Assembly (NCBI RefSeq): GCF_901709675.1
Contig: NC_051107.1
Location: 524,001-588,000, forward strand
DNA length: 64,000 bases
Direction of reading: 5' to 3'
DNA from: Syngnathus acus
Lineage: Eukaryota > Chordata > Actinopteri > Syngnathiformes > Syngnathidae
A program made the translations under genes and the position numbers. Below are positions 52,834 to 64,000 of the stretch, in pieces. The number at the start of each line of letters is the position of its first letter. The first letter of the stretch is position 1. The notes beneath the pieces are model-generated. The model was not told the DNA's origin and searched no databases. It worked only from the letters and a program-made list of their open reading frames with translations.

Positions 52834-54287
52834 CTGGAGAAGAAAAATAAAAGAACATTGAAAAAAACGTGTTTGTAAAATACAGTGAGCCATTTGTAAT
52901 GGTAAATCCATGCCTGGACGAACAACTGAAAACTTTGTAAAATGATGGCATACGCACACACGCATTATTCTTTTCTTTAAAAATACAACTGGAATAGGAT
53001 ATGGAACAGAAAAGGGGGGGAAAAAATGCAAGCGCTGCAAAGAATGATGGCGGGATAACAATTCCAAAAAACAAAGGGAAAATGCTTTCTTGCATTCATC
53101 TAGGAGCCAATGGTCTGTTTTTGTAAATGGAAAAACAGCTTATTTGAAGTGAGATGAAAAATTGGTTTGCTTCGAATGCTATATGAAAAATCCAGCTAAT
53201 ACCCACCAAGCTAGCTTGTTAGCAAGCTTGACTGTAAAAAGCACAACTTGTATTTTTGTACTACAACAGTGGAAAAATATTTAGAATATAGATTACCGAC
53301 ATTCATGGCAACAATGTCAGCGCCACAAAGCAAGCAAGTTGTTTTGACTTGCATCTTTAATTTGGGGTTCTAAGGGACGAATGTTCTGTAAAATGCAGGA
53401 AAAACAATTTTCACATTAGCAAAACATAATACATTTACTTGAATTATTCAACTTAAAATGTTATTGAAGTTTGTTGAAGTTCACCCAACATTTTTTACAG
53501 CGTAGTTTGCAAGCCAGACAGAAAGATAGCAAACAAGCTATCCCTGCTAGCCCGATATCTCCATCTGTGTTATTTTATTTCTTTGTACATTCTGTGCTTT
53601 TTTTATCCACACCGCTCACATTTCACAATCTTGATACACTATTATAACCTAAGCTAGGTTTAACACAAACAACAAAATTGTTTTAATTCAAGGACAAAAC
53701 TCCAATGTTTTGTTCTTGACTGTTGTATGACCAGACATTTGTTATTAAGCATTGCAAAGGTGGCATCAGAGGCAATAGAAAAGCCTTCATTTATTTACAT
53801 TTCCATTTTACAAAGAAACCCAATGAAGTGGTATTCTCCAAATGTTTTTGCTGACACAGAAAAATGTAGCATTCCACAATCAGATAAAACCATCAGTGGA
53901 CAATGACAACTGCGTCAACGTAGCAGGACTTGAAAAAGCGCAATTATTTTGTAACATAAGACTACAGGGTGTATGTGAAATTGAACACACCACATTTTCC
54001 AAAGTACTGAAAGTAAACCATTGCGCAAGCTCCAAATCATTAATTTGTTGAGTTCACTTTCTAACCATTACATATCTTCACATTTTACTTAAGCAATACG
54101 CAGATTGCTTTATCGTGTATTTTTTAGTGAATAAATGGAAATGGTCACCGAAATGCAATTTTCCATTTTCCTCAATTGGAAATTATTCTTTCTGAACACA
54201 GTAGTACAAGTTCTGCATTTTATCTACTCCTCTATTAAAAACATAAGAGCGGTCTCCGGGGATTGTGAATCTGTTTTCCAGGAAAAC
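52834..54287. other. plekha5 intron, no feature
   Basis: AT-rich. A small palindrome (aagctagcttgttagcaag) lies near 53209. No exon for the beginning of WW domain 2 was found here. Confidence 0.4.
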
Positions 54288-55200
54288 TACCGTAATTTTC
54301 GGACTATAAATCGCACCGGAGTACAAGTCGCACCAGCCATAAAATGCCCAAAAAAGTGAAAAAAAAACATATATAAGTCGCTCCGGAGTATAAGTCGCAT
54401 TTTGGGGGGCAATTTATTCGACAAAATCCAACACCAAGAACAGTCATGAACGAGCAACAACAGGCTAAACGATAGGTATGCCAACGTGACATAAACACAA
54501 ACTAAGAGCTGAGAACGGCCCTGACGTAAAATTCAGTTATTCAAAAAACTATTACATAAATAACACGTTAATAAAACCATGTGTCACTCCAATTCATTAA
54601 ATCCATCAATCGTCCCTTGTCAACAATGCGTGCGCGCCGCTGACGGCTCTTGCACTTCAAAATATTCCACAGGCCCATATAACGATATATAAATTATATA
54701 TCAAATAACTATTGTATAAGCAATAATGTTATCAAACCATCTGTGCACTCTAAATCATTAAATCCATCGATCAAATTCCTCGTCCTTTGTCAACAACGCC
54801 GCGCGTGCGTGCGCCCTGACGTCAGCCTCGTCGTTATTCCACAGATCTACTATATAACTATATTGTAGCGTTAACAAAGTTCAAGGAAAGACGTGGGTTT
54901 GGTAAACGGCTCTTTATTTAACAAAACAAACTTCCAGGCGTGTGGCGGCGTGGACTTCCAGCCACGGAAATGGAAGAGAGCTCCATAGACGATAGGTATG
55001 CTAACGTGACATAAACACAAACTAAGAGCTGAGAACGGCCCTGACGTAAAATTCAGAGTTATTAAAAAAACTATTACATAAATAACACGTTAATAAAACC
55101 ATCTGTGTCACTCCAATTCATTAGATCCATCAATCGTCCTTTGTCAACAATGCGTGCGCGCCGCTGACGGCTCTTGCACTTCAAAATATTCCACAGGCCC

Positions 55201-55430
55201 ATATAACGATATATGACCGAGCCCCATCCACCGTCCCCGGACAGCCACCCGGCCGAGCGCCGGCCCTCGATTTCCATCCACGGAGGTGAAAGACAGCTCG
55301 GTAGAGTAGGACCGGGCGTGCGTAAAAGCATTGTCTGAGCCCCATCCACCGTCCCTGGACAGCCACCCGGCCGAGCGCCGGCCCCCGACTTCAATCCACG
55401 GAAGTGAAAGAGAGCTCCGTCGAGTCAATC
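55201..55430. repeat. Two-copy 118-bp tandem repeat
   Basis: The block gagccccatccaccgtccc ... gacagccacccggccgagcg occurs twice, near 55217 and 55337, inside the 'ACCGTA' element. Confidence 0.85.
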
Positions 55431-55457
55431 TTTGTCCTTTATGTAAACAACGCCGCA

Positions 55458-55605
55458 TCGCGCTGCTGACGTCGCGCTGCTGACGTCGCGCTGCTGACGT
55501 CGCGCTGCTGACGTCGCGCTGCTGACGTCGCGCTGCTGACGTCGCGCTGCTGACGTCGCGCTGCTGACGTCGCGCTGCTGACCGCGACGTCGCGCTGCTG
55601 ACGTC
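55458..55605. repeat. 14-bp tandem array of cgcgctgctgacgt
   Basis: About ten units of cgcgctgctgacgt, nearly identical, with one irregular unit near 55580. Each unit carries a TGACGT half-site and CpGs. Confidence 0.95.
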
Positions 55606-56023
55606 ACTTGAAATTGAAATTACAGTAATCCCTTGCTACATTGCGGTTTCATTTTTTTTTTTTTTTGAAAATTTTTGAAAAAAAACACATATAAGTCGCT
55701 CCTGAGTATAAGTCGCCCCCCCACCCAAACTATGAAAAAAAACGCGACTTATAGTCCGAAAATTACGGTATTAGACAAGGCTGGCTTATGCAATTGTTTC
55801 TCCCGCATCTCAACTGGACAGTCCGATTTCATCAAATCCATTAAATGTTAAAATTGTACACTACAGATAGGCATACATAAGCAGCATACTTTCCACAGCA
55901 TCACCCATATTTTTCTTCTCCACATGATTGCAAGTGACAAGTACATACGCAAGAACATGAGCATTTAAGCACAACTAACAAGCACAGAACATTTGAGAGC
56001 AGAGGAGCAACAAGCCAGCTTAC

Positions 56024-56114
56024 TGACGATGATTGTTGGGGTCGCAGAACAAAATGGTGCTATTTTCTGAGAAACTTGCCTCTTCATCATTTTTGTGTCC
56101 TCTTGTGTAAACAG
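56024..56114 (-). CDS. Candidate exon following the signal-peptide exon
   Basis: Bounded by GCATTTTAG and CA/GTAAGC. In the frame set by the exon at 57093-57156 it reads A-VYTRGHKNDEEASFSENSTI then LFCDPNNHR, open throughout, ending in phase 2. That phase is what the first visible plekha5 exon (52833) needs. No homology recognised. Confidence 0.45.
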
Positions 56115-57092
56115 CTAAAATGCCACAAGATGGTGGCAAATCCCCGACTAACAGGAAAGTAGTAATTGCTGTCAGGCAAGTGCATAGAAGGGATAAATCT
56201 CAACTGAGACTAAGGTGAAAATATTACATCTAAATTAAATTAATTGCGCTTCCACAAAACAAAACACAACAAATGTTTTTTTTTATCTCTTTCAGAATGT
56301 CTTGCAGTTGTTTATACAAAGCTGTTTGGGAAATTATATTTTTTAATACATGTTTTGCTTTTTAATTAATTAATTTGAGGAAATTAATTAATTTGTATTT
56401 TTTTTGGGCAATTTTTACTGCGTATCAAAAGTTTCATTTCAACGCTTGTTTCTCAATGGTCATGAATGGCATATCATTTATAATCACTTTTATTTTTTAT
56501 TTCATTCACAAAAATGTTTTTTCAGCACACCCGCAACCCCCGTGGGGACAAGCAGTACGGAAAATATTCATCATTGAATTCATTCGTGGATGAGTTAATT
56601 AATGACAATAACTTTAATGATTGTTTATAACTGATTTTGAGGTTTTGTTGTTTTGTGACTTTTTTCATACAAATGAGACATTCACTACATTGACTGACTC
56701 ATTCTTTCATAATACCTATGACATCATCTGTAATTACGATCTATTAAGTGGTTCGCAACAAACCTGAGAGGTTCAACACTCGGCTCGTGATACTAAATTG
56801 TGATGAGATATTTAATCTCAAAACAGTTCTTTTATTTTTATTAAAATTAAATTACAAAGGGCTATATATTTAACACACAATTATAATATATAATTCCAAG
56901 CACCTCTGAAAGAACTAGCAGAAACAACAGAGCCATGGTGGACCAGCTTTTCACAAGCTCAAACGAATGTGCCCTGGCAACTGGCTGTGCATCGGCATTG
57001 AGCCAACCGGATGGCATATCCATCTATGAATTCAGTTACCGCTCACAAACTTATAATATGATCATAAAAAGATGAGCAGATTGTTGACTCAC

Positions 57093-57156
57093 CGGATGAA
57101 TAGCAGAAGGTGTTAAGGAGGGAAAATAGAGACAGGAGGATGGCAGCCTTGCGCAT
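57093..57156 (-). CDS. Candidate first exon encoding a signal peptide
   Basis: ATG at 57156, MRKAAILLSLFSLLNTFCYS then S plus G, donor G/GTGAGT. A basic start, a hydrophobic core of about 14 residues and small residues near the end form a textbook signal peptide. It may be an alternative start of plekha5 or a separate small secreted-protein gene whose other exons I did not find. Confidence 0.45.
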
Positions 57157-57489
57157 GGGGCTTTCCTCCGAGAGAAGACAGCAATACTGCTAGTATATGC
57201 CGCTGCTCGACTGCACTCCCTGCCTTTCTCTCTCTTCAGATGTGTCAAAGTTGTGTTGTACTATGTGCCACAAGGAAGCTTTCAACTGAATCCAGCAAAA
57301 TCGAACAAGCACGAGATAGATTCCTGCAGAGAGCTACAGTACATTGCCTTTAAATTTCCAAACTGCAAGTTAATTAGTTGTGACTTTGTCTTGTATGCTA
57401 ACAAGCACATTGTCTCGGTTTAAAATGTCACTGTTTTGAAATATTTCAAGGAATGGCCTGATTTACACTCTTAAACCAGATGGGCCAAA

Positions 57490-57840
57490 AGTAATTCAAA
57501 TTGGGTGAAATAGCTAACCGAACACCGGGTCGAAGAGGGACTATGTGTTGAGGATTTAACCCAGCATGTTGGGTCAAGAATTTAATCCAACAAGTGGTAC
57601 CAAATACGCATACTGATGAGATAAACCTTCTGTGGGTGGTCTGTCTGTCCTGACCAGGATTTGAACCTCAAACCCTGTGTCACACTGAGCCTTCAACCAT
57701 CCACCAAAGACTGCTTCATTAAATTTATTTCAACCAGTACACAAATCTTAAATCCATTCTTAACTCTTCAGCCTGCAAAAATCTAATCTTCAACCCAAAC
57801 CAATGGGTAAAGATAATTAACCCAACCTTGCCCGGAAGTC
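57490..57840. mobile_element. Possible miniature element (attgggt...aacccaacc)
   Basis: attgggtgaaata near the left and aattaacccaacc near the right are roughly inverted, with several internal aaccca and gggtc motifs. Ends not sharply defined. Confidence 0.35.
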
Positions 57841-57849
57841 GTGGGAAAA

Positions 57850-57995
57850 TTTGGCCAGCTAACGCCTTACTGCTAGCGGGCTACAGTTAACGCTTCATTG
57901 TTGGCACGCTTACGCCGTACTAGCAATGAGAATATTTGGTCAGTTAATGCCTCACCGTTGGCCGGCTAACGCCGTGCTAGCAACAAACGAAAGGG
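57850..57995. repeat. Degenerate ~50-bp tandem repeat
   Basis: ggccagctaacgccttactg, gcacgcttacgccgtactag and ccggctaacgccgtgctagc are diverged copies of one unit. Confidence 0.6.
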
Positions 57996-58776
57996 ATTTT
58001 CGAATTTAGATGCTGAGAAACAAACTAGCGTCGCGCCGTTTAGAATTAGGCTCCTAAAAACGTAGATGGATTTAAAATGGAAGTATATATACTGTAGAGT
58101 AAATATCCTTTGTTTTGCCAATTGAATCTACTATAGAATGTACAGCTCGTTGCTTACTCCGCCACCCAAAAAAACCCAAACAATAAACACTGAAAATCTT
58201 GTGTTGCTTGGCAACAAAGGCAGAATATGACTGTGTGTGTTCAGTGACAGGATATCAGCAGCAGTTTCCCATCCACATATTAAGGACATTAGTTCCTAAC
58301 CTTCTTGTCCTTTTCTCCTATTTTAAACAATTAAAGTTGTTTTCCCTGTTACAATTTTCTTTATATTAGCAATAGCATACAGCATACATCTTGTCATGTT
58401 TTGTGTTTATGATTCCAGACGTTGACCCAGGACAGAAGTAGTAATCCTAAACATTTAGTTTATTCAGTTTTTTTCTGCTGCCAAGAGCCTTCGGCCCCAG
58501 CAGACCAACCATAAAAAGTCTGGATCGACTTGACTGTTCACATTTTATGTTTGGGTTGTTCTATACACTGGCCCTTGGTGATAACTTGTTTTCCCTCCCT
58601 ATAACTCCTCGTGATTGTTGTTTATTTTTCCATCCATAATTAATTGTAGTGTATTACTAACCGTTGATAAAGAGATTTCCACTCTATTTCAGAATGGTGA
58701 CTTTATATATCCCAGAAAGAAACATATAGTGGTGTACAATCTGCAGTTTCAAGTAGTAACTACTATTTTTATATGC

Positions 58777-59887
58777 TACCGTAATTTCCGGACTATAAGG
58801 CGCACCTAAAAACCTAAAATTTTCTCAAAAGCCGACAGTGCGCCTTATAGTCTGGTGCGCCTTATATATGGCTCAATTGATGAATTTGTTGATCGATACT
58901 AGTTGTACCCAGTGCTCTGCCAAAATGTTTCAGTACGTTTTAGTACGACTAGTAAATTACAAGGTCGCATCGCTTCCCAGCATTACGGCAACCGTGGTCA
59001 GGGGGCGTCACTGAATAGCTGTTGTACCCATGAGGCTATTTCATTTCAAAATAGGCTGCTCCGTTAATGTTTCGAGTAAATTTACGGATCGATATGGAAG
59101 GGAAACATAGGTAAGCAGTACCGATGTGTTAGATTGAACTTTAGTCAGTTCCGATCATTTTATAGGAGATCGTTTGAGAAACGCGATTGTTTACACTTTC
59201 TGAGGCTCATGGGAGTCTGCGAGCTGAGGCTCATGGGAGTTTGCGGGTGGCTAATGCTATAATGATAGCTGCTATACGCACGAGGCTATTTCATATCAAA
59301 ATAGGCTGCTCTGTTAATGTTTTGAGTACATTTACGGATCGATATGGAAGGGAAACACAGGTAAGCAGTACCAATGTGTTAGATCGAACTTTAGTCAGTT
59401 CCGATCATTTTATAGGAGATCGTTTGAGAAACGCGATTGTTTACACTTTGCTGAGGCTCATGGGAGTCTGCGAGCTGAGGCTCATGGGAGTTTGCGGGTG
59501 GCTAATGCTATAAGGATAGCTGCTGTACGCACCAGGCTATTTCATGTCAAAATAGGCTGCTCTGTTAATGTTTCGAGTAAATTTACGGATCGATATGGAA
59601 GGGAAACATAGGTAAGCAGTACCAATGTGTTAGATCGAACTTTAGTCAGTTCCGATCATTTTATAGGAGAGAGTATGAGAAACGCGATTGTTTAGAGGCC
59701 TCATTGGTTCTTGGCTAGTGGATGCATACAGCAACCCTAGTCAACCTCAGTTTGTTGCAGTATAGCTTCTATTTTATGCGCCTTTTACTCCAGTGCGCCC
59801 TATATATGAAATAATTTCTAAAATAAAAAAATTCAATGAGGGTGTGCCTTATAATCCAGTGCGCCTTTTGGTGCAAAAAATATGGTA
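58777..59887. mobile_element. 'ACCGTA'-type element with three ~240-bp tandem units
   Basis: The left end taccgtaatttccggactat and the right end aaaaaatatggta are inverted but diverged, with tgcgccttata motifs at both ends. The interior is a tandem array (about 59030-59700) whose units contain ggctatttcatatcaaaata and gatcattttataggagatcg. Confidence 0.88.
59030..59700. repeat. Tandem array, three units of about 240 bp
   Basis: Units begin near 59030, 59275 and 59520. Within each of the first two units a 22-bp segment (gaggctcatgggagtctgcg) is itself doubled. Confidence 0.92.
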
Positions 59888-60011
59888 CTATATCCACATC
59901 ACAGTTTTGTGAAAATATTATATATTGCTATTTAGATCTCTAATTATGATGCTGGATTGAAACAGAGTTTACTCTAGAATTTATCACCAACTAGCCAGAT
60001 ACGAATTAAAG

Positions 60012-60414
60012 CAGTGTTTCCCAACATTTTTTCATTCACGGCACACCTTTCCATTGGAAAAAATCTCGAGGCACACCACATGTCATGAAGCATGTCTCTT
60101 TGTCTATGCCATTTTAGAGGGTCCTAATCCGTTTTCTTTGCACAAACGATAGTACTTAGTTATCAATGGCGGCAGAAGTACGTACTCTACGTGTAACGTA
60201 CAGTCCTCTGATTGTTTTTTTGCCCTGATCTACGTAAAACGTAATGTCCTCTGATTCGTTCATTGGGTCTACATATTACGCTTGAATATTATGGAAGCCA
60301 CACAAAACAGCTTTACAGATTTTGGAATTCGGTCCACACAAAAGGCGCACCTTCCTTTTTTGAGAAAATTATAGGCTTTTAGGTGCGCCTTATGCACCAT
60401 AAGGACAATACGGT
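60012..60414. mobile_element. Composite of a hAT-like end and a truncated 'gcgcacc' miniature element
   Basis: 60012-60093 (cagtgtttcccaacattttt, then cggcacaccttt) looks like a hAT-type end. From 60094 the sequence is the complement of 41154-41490 and ends caatacggta at 60414. The missing half suggests truncation by insertion or recombination. Confidence 0.7.
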
Positions 60415-63138
60415 AATCAGAATCAAAATGCATTAGGAATCTTCGACATGGCATCTTTTCACCAATGAGACTATCGTTAGATTCAGTTCTATTTGCCCTG
60501 GTACTCGTTCAATCATCAATAATGTTTTTTCTTTTATATGTTTAAGTATTTATAAAGACACCGCTCTTGAAGTACTAATGACTGAATCTAGAGGTCATTT
60601 TGGAGAAAACAACAAAAAAATCTGGATTACATCCCCAAGTGTGTCAATTTCATGGCTGTTTTTTTGGTCCACAAAACAAACCGTGCTTCCAGTGGTGCTG
60701 TGCAGCACTCCAGGTGAATATCAAGCAGCGATCTAAACAACCACTGAATGCTGAACACAAACATCCAAAGCCATGAAAATGCTTTCTTGGAGCTATCACG
60801 TGATGATGCATGGTCTGCATAATTACAGACTGAAATTACAGGTCTCTGAAAAACTGCATTCATTCCGAACGACAAAAAGATACAAGTAGTGATAATTCAA
60901 AAAGGGCAGGCAGGGTGAAGATGAAATGAAAAGACGTGTAATCGCTGCATCTATTGAGGGGAGGGGAAAAAAACGAGATGGTGAACTGTGCTGTGCCTGC
61001 TGCCACCGTATCCCTGCTTCAGGCTGCAGTTGTCATGGTTACCCATCTGCAGACGTAAATGCATGTGCCTCAAGCACACACATAAACTAGCATACCAACA
61101 CACTCACGGTTCAGATAACCCATATACATAGAGGTAGAGTATATGAACAGTAGATAACCTGTTAAATGTCATGGGTAATCATTTGATTGACAGAAAACAA
61201 TTACAAGGCAGTTCATTATTTTACCACTAGCCCTCAAATACTTACAAAAATCAATACTCAATTCGAAAAAAAAAAGTATTTACACACATAACTGAAACAG
61301 CATGAATGAAAACATCTTTATCAACAATGTTAAAAAAATAAACTACACAGAAAAGAGAAAATCACAACAGAATTTTTCTACAATTATGTGAAAGAGTATT
61401 TTAGGATGAAGTGCTATACTCAAGGATACTAATTTAATTTCTGAGTGGCCTATTTAACCACCTGAGATATGAACTTGTTCAACCAAATTACAGCAGTAAA
61501 CCTTAAAACCTGGGAATAAAAAAGTGATTTAAAAAATTTAAAATGTCGTGTGAAAATTCTTAGAGCCTGCTAACTGTTGCAAGTCAATCCTTCCAGGATT
61601 CACTCAATGAAAATTGATACAGTACAGTGCTAGTATGCTAACATTTGTTTTGCTATCATCCACTCGGACAGCAACCTGTTTCGAGAAAGTTCTGAGTCAG
61701 AGTGATATGGATTTTACAACTACATTCACGCCACCTATGAGAATAGCTCAGATGCTAATATTTGGTAAGCTAACATACTCGAAGATGGGAATTTGTGTTT
61801 AAAGCACTAAAGTTTAAAGGTACTGTTTTAGAGATGAGCTAAAGTGCTAACACTCAATTAGTTACTTCGTGTGTGACTACATTGAAAATCCCAATGATGC
61901 TGAATAAAAGCAATAAAGTAATAATAAAAGTAGAGTCGACCTCCGCATACAGCACTCGCGGATTTGAATATTCACCGATTTATTTTTTCAGTAGTTTTTA
62001 TACTATTTATATAGTTTTATTAGTTTGATCATTGAGAATTGAGTGATTCCACATTTCACAAGTAACTGTTACTGACCACCAAATTATTTTCTTAATTTTT
62101 ACTTCAGACATTTTCTCCTTCCTCTGCTACCTCATGAAGCCCCAAGATATTAAGATCATACTCTCTGCATAACTGAGAGAGAAGCAATATTACTCTAGTA
62201 CTTTAGTACCCTCTTGTGGCCACTGACATATTATGGAAATATTGTACAATATTCCCTAGGGTTCATCTATTTATTCCAAAATCTCTGAATTGCCTATAGG
62301 TGATGGATATATTACAAATTGTTGACCGCATTTGGAGCATGGATTTTGTTTTTCCTGATGAAAACTATGAGAAGATCAGAGAGGTTTAATACAAACAAGT
62401 CTAATTTTCTTGGCGGATGCAAACAAAGATAAGTTGAGCTGAAGTTTTTGTTGTTATTAAATGAACTAAATTGTTTATCACACTTTCTAGGACAAAGTGG
62501 TTGAGTTCAGAAAAAGTAATTTAAAACAATCAATTGAAAATTTAAAAAAAACACACACACACAATTACTTGATAATTTGATTCATTCCGATGAATCACAT
62601 TAATTAGATTTCAAAATATTATCAAGTTCTGCCTTTGGGTGTGTTTATTATCCCAGAAAAATAAACAAAAATACAAAGTGAGGAAAGAAGACAACTGTTG
62701 AGTTTATTGGCACAGACAGCCAAAATAGTCTATTCCAAAGGGAAAGATGTCACAAGAAGACATCTAGAAAGTTAGGAGGACGCAAAGGATGGGATCTCCC
62801 TTTCTTTAAATGTGTTAAAGTCAAGTGTAGACTTCATTCGAATCTGTAAATAAAAGCAGACAAGGACGGGAAAAAAAGCCGAACTTTTCTGGCCCCATCC
62901 CAAGAGATTGTTGTGATCAAAGCCGGATTTGATACAAGCATGCTTACATTGCCAAGAGCACACTGAAGCGTTATCCGCTCCACCCAAACTTCCCCTTGAT
63001 TGCGGCAATTAGCTTCGAGCAAAAGATGGGAGATGAGTAACAGGAGTTCAAGAGACCTCGACGTCCATTTGCAAAGTTGACACACACAGTTCACTTCAAT
63101 CAATTTGTACTTTGAAGATTTCTCACAATATACAGTGT
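60415..63138. other. Intronic or intergenic region
   Basis: AT-rich, several chance frames. A fragment near 61933-61985 (gtcgacctccgcatacagca) resembles the end of a Tigger/pogo-type element. No exon for the first WW domain of plekha5 was recognised. Confidence 0.4.
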
Positions 63139-63322
63139 TACCGTGTTTTACAGACTATAAGGTACACGTAAAACTTTATTTTTCTTTCAAAAATTAACAT
63201 TGCGCCTTATGTATGGTGTCAAATTGAAGTTGAATAAAATTTTGACTCTTTAGCTGTCCTGGTTTATTTCCCTGAATGTCTACAAATATGCCTTATATTC
63301 CGATGTGCCGAAAAATACGGTA
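63139..63322. mobile_element. Short 'ACCGTA'-type miniature element
   Basis: taccgtgttttacagactat at the left and ccgaaaaatacggta at the right are inverted. About 184 bp, the smallest full-looking copy in the window. Confidence 0.82.
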
Positions 63323-63975
63323 CACGTACCGTTGGAGAAAAAGACATGTATCAAGTATACTGGCTACAAATTACAGTAATCAATCACACACATGCACACC
63401 TGACGCTTAACAGTTTTGGAATCTACAACAGTATCAGGTTTTAGACTGTGCCAGGAAAAGTGCTTGGAGTAAAACCAGGCAAGCACGGGGCGATATAAAC
63501 AATTGAATCACCGTAAAAGGCCAAAACCTTGTGTCTCATGCTCTTATGTATCATCTCAACGTCGCAACTTATTTGAAACCCGAGTATTCTGTGCAGAATT
63601 ATTTCACCGTACATAGAATGAAGTGCATTAAAAGGCAGATTTTGGATTCTGATAAGTGGTTTAATAATGCAGATACAGCAATGAGGAGATTCCCTCTTTG
63701 TGTCGGGGAAAGGATTTAGAGCTCAGAAGCCTCGCAGGGATGAGATATTAATTCCTTCATTGAAGTATGATTGATAGTTCCATTGAGAAATGAAAGTGAA
63801 TATTCAAAATAGCGGCGAGGAACAGCATAAACGCACCCAATAAACTGTACATTTTGAAATTCTTGAATAACATCTGCATTGTTTCAAGACTATACAATGA
63901 AGAAAGCTAATTCATATAAGTACCTGTACATGTAATTTATAATGGGTCTTTTATAATGCGCATGGAAATAAGAAG

Positions 63976-64000
63976 TACCGTAATTTTGGGACTATAAATC
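63976..64000. mobile_element. Left end of another 'ACCGTA' element, cut by the window
   Basis: taccgtaattttgggactat followed by aaatc matches the 54288 left end almost exactly. The rest lies beyond 64000. Confidence 0.75.

Larger units (their letters stand above)
54288..55770. mobile_element. 'ACCGTA' element, second large copy, inverted orientation
   Basis: Ends taccgtaattttcggactat and atagtccgaaaattacggta. Internal sequence (gcaacaacaggctaaacgat, acgtgacataaacacaaact) is the complement of parts of 46088-47591. It also contains duplicated blocks and a 14-bp tandem array. Confidence 0.9.

Noticed and set aside
62772-63103. Overlapping minus-strand frames of 78-89 residues
   Set aside because: No start context, splice sites or recognisable domain; ordinary intronic composition.
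52834-64000. Search for the first WW domain (LPRSWTYG, FFINEE-like)
   Set aside because: No matching minus-strand exon found; presumed beyond the window.

Overview
This is vertebrate, almost certainly teleost fish, genomic DNA. The genes have short GT-AG exons, the introns are full of Tc1-like transposons, hAT and 'ACCGTA' miniature elements, L2/Rex-type LINE tails and a tRNA-derived SINE, and the encoded proteins match vertebrate families. The identifications rest on translation and remembered family sequences, because no search could be run.

Layout. (1) 1-860 is the 5' part of a minus-strand LINE, including the start of its endonuclease. (2) 1006-1628 (+) holds the last three coding exons of a conserved protein I cannot name. 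(3) 1957-5052 (-) is a complete NDUFA5 gene of 5 exons and 116 aa, lying tail to tail with (2), with a hAT remnant in intron 3. (4) 6570-9572 (-) is AEBP2, reconstructed as 8 exons and 440 aa in one frame, with three C2H2 zinc fingers of a PRC2 cofactor. (5) 10.4-14.0 kb is repeat-rich: a SINE, a Tc1-like element, a Tigger/pogo-type miniature element and microsatellites. (6) 16878-52833 (-) is the bulk of PLEKHA5. I could chain 26 exons (4,231 nt, 1,409 codons plus stop) without a frame break, from the second WW domain through the PH domain to the C-terminus. The first WW exons are not seen and should lie beyond 64000. Two further phase-compatible exons at 57.1 and 56.1 kb encode a signal-peptide-like N-terminus. 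(7) 53-64 kb is intronic or upstream sequence crowded with miniature elements that carry internal tandem repeats.

AEBP2 and PLEKHA5 are neighbours in the same orientation in human (12p12), which supports both calls. NDUFA5 next to AEBP2 is not the human arrangement. NDUFA5 acts in mitochondrial complex I, AEBP2 in Polycomb repressive complex 2, and PLEKHA5 at membranes and junctions through its WW, PH and coiled-coil regions. They are neighbours rather than a pathway.

The main points of interest are a 9-residue tandem repeat expansion inside one giant PLEKHA5 exon; a short non-autonomous LTR element with a 5-bp target duplication and what looks like a self-priming (Tf1/sushi-type) primer site; a Tc1-like copy with lost catalytic residues and a LINE nested inside it, close to two copies with intact reading frames; and a family of 'ACCGTA'-ended elements that repeatedly carry internal tandem arrays.
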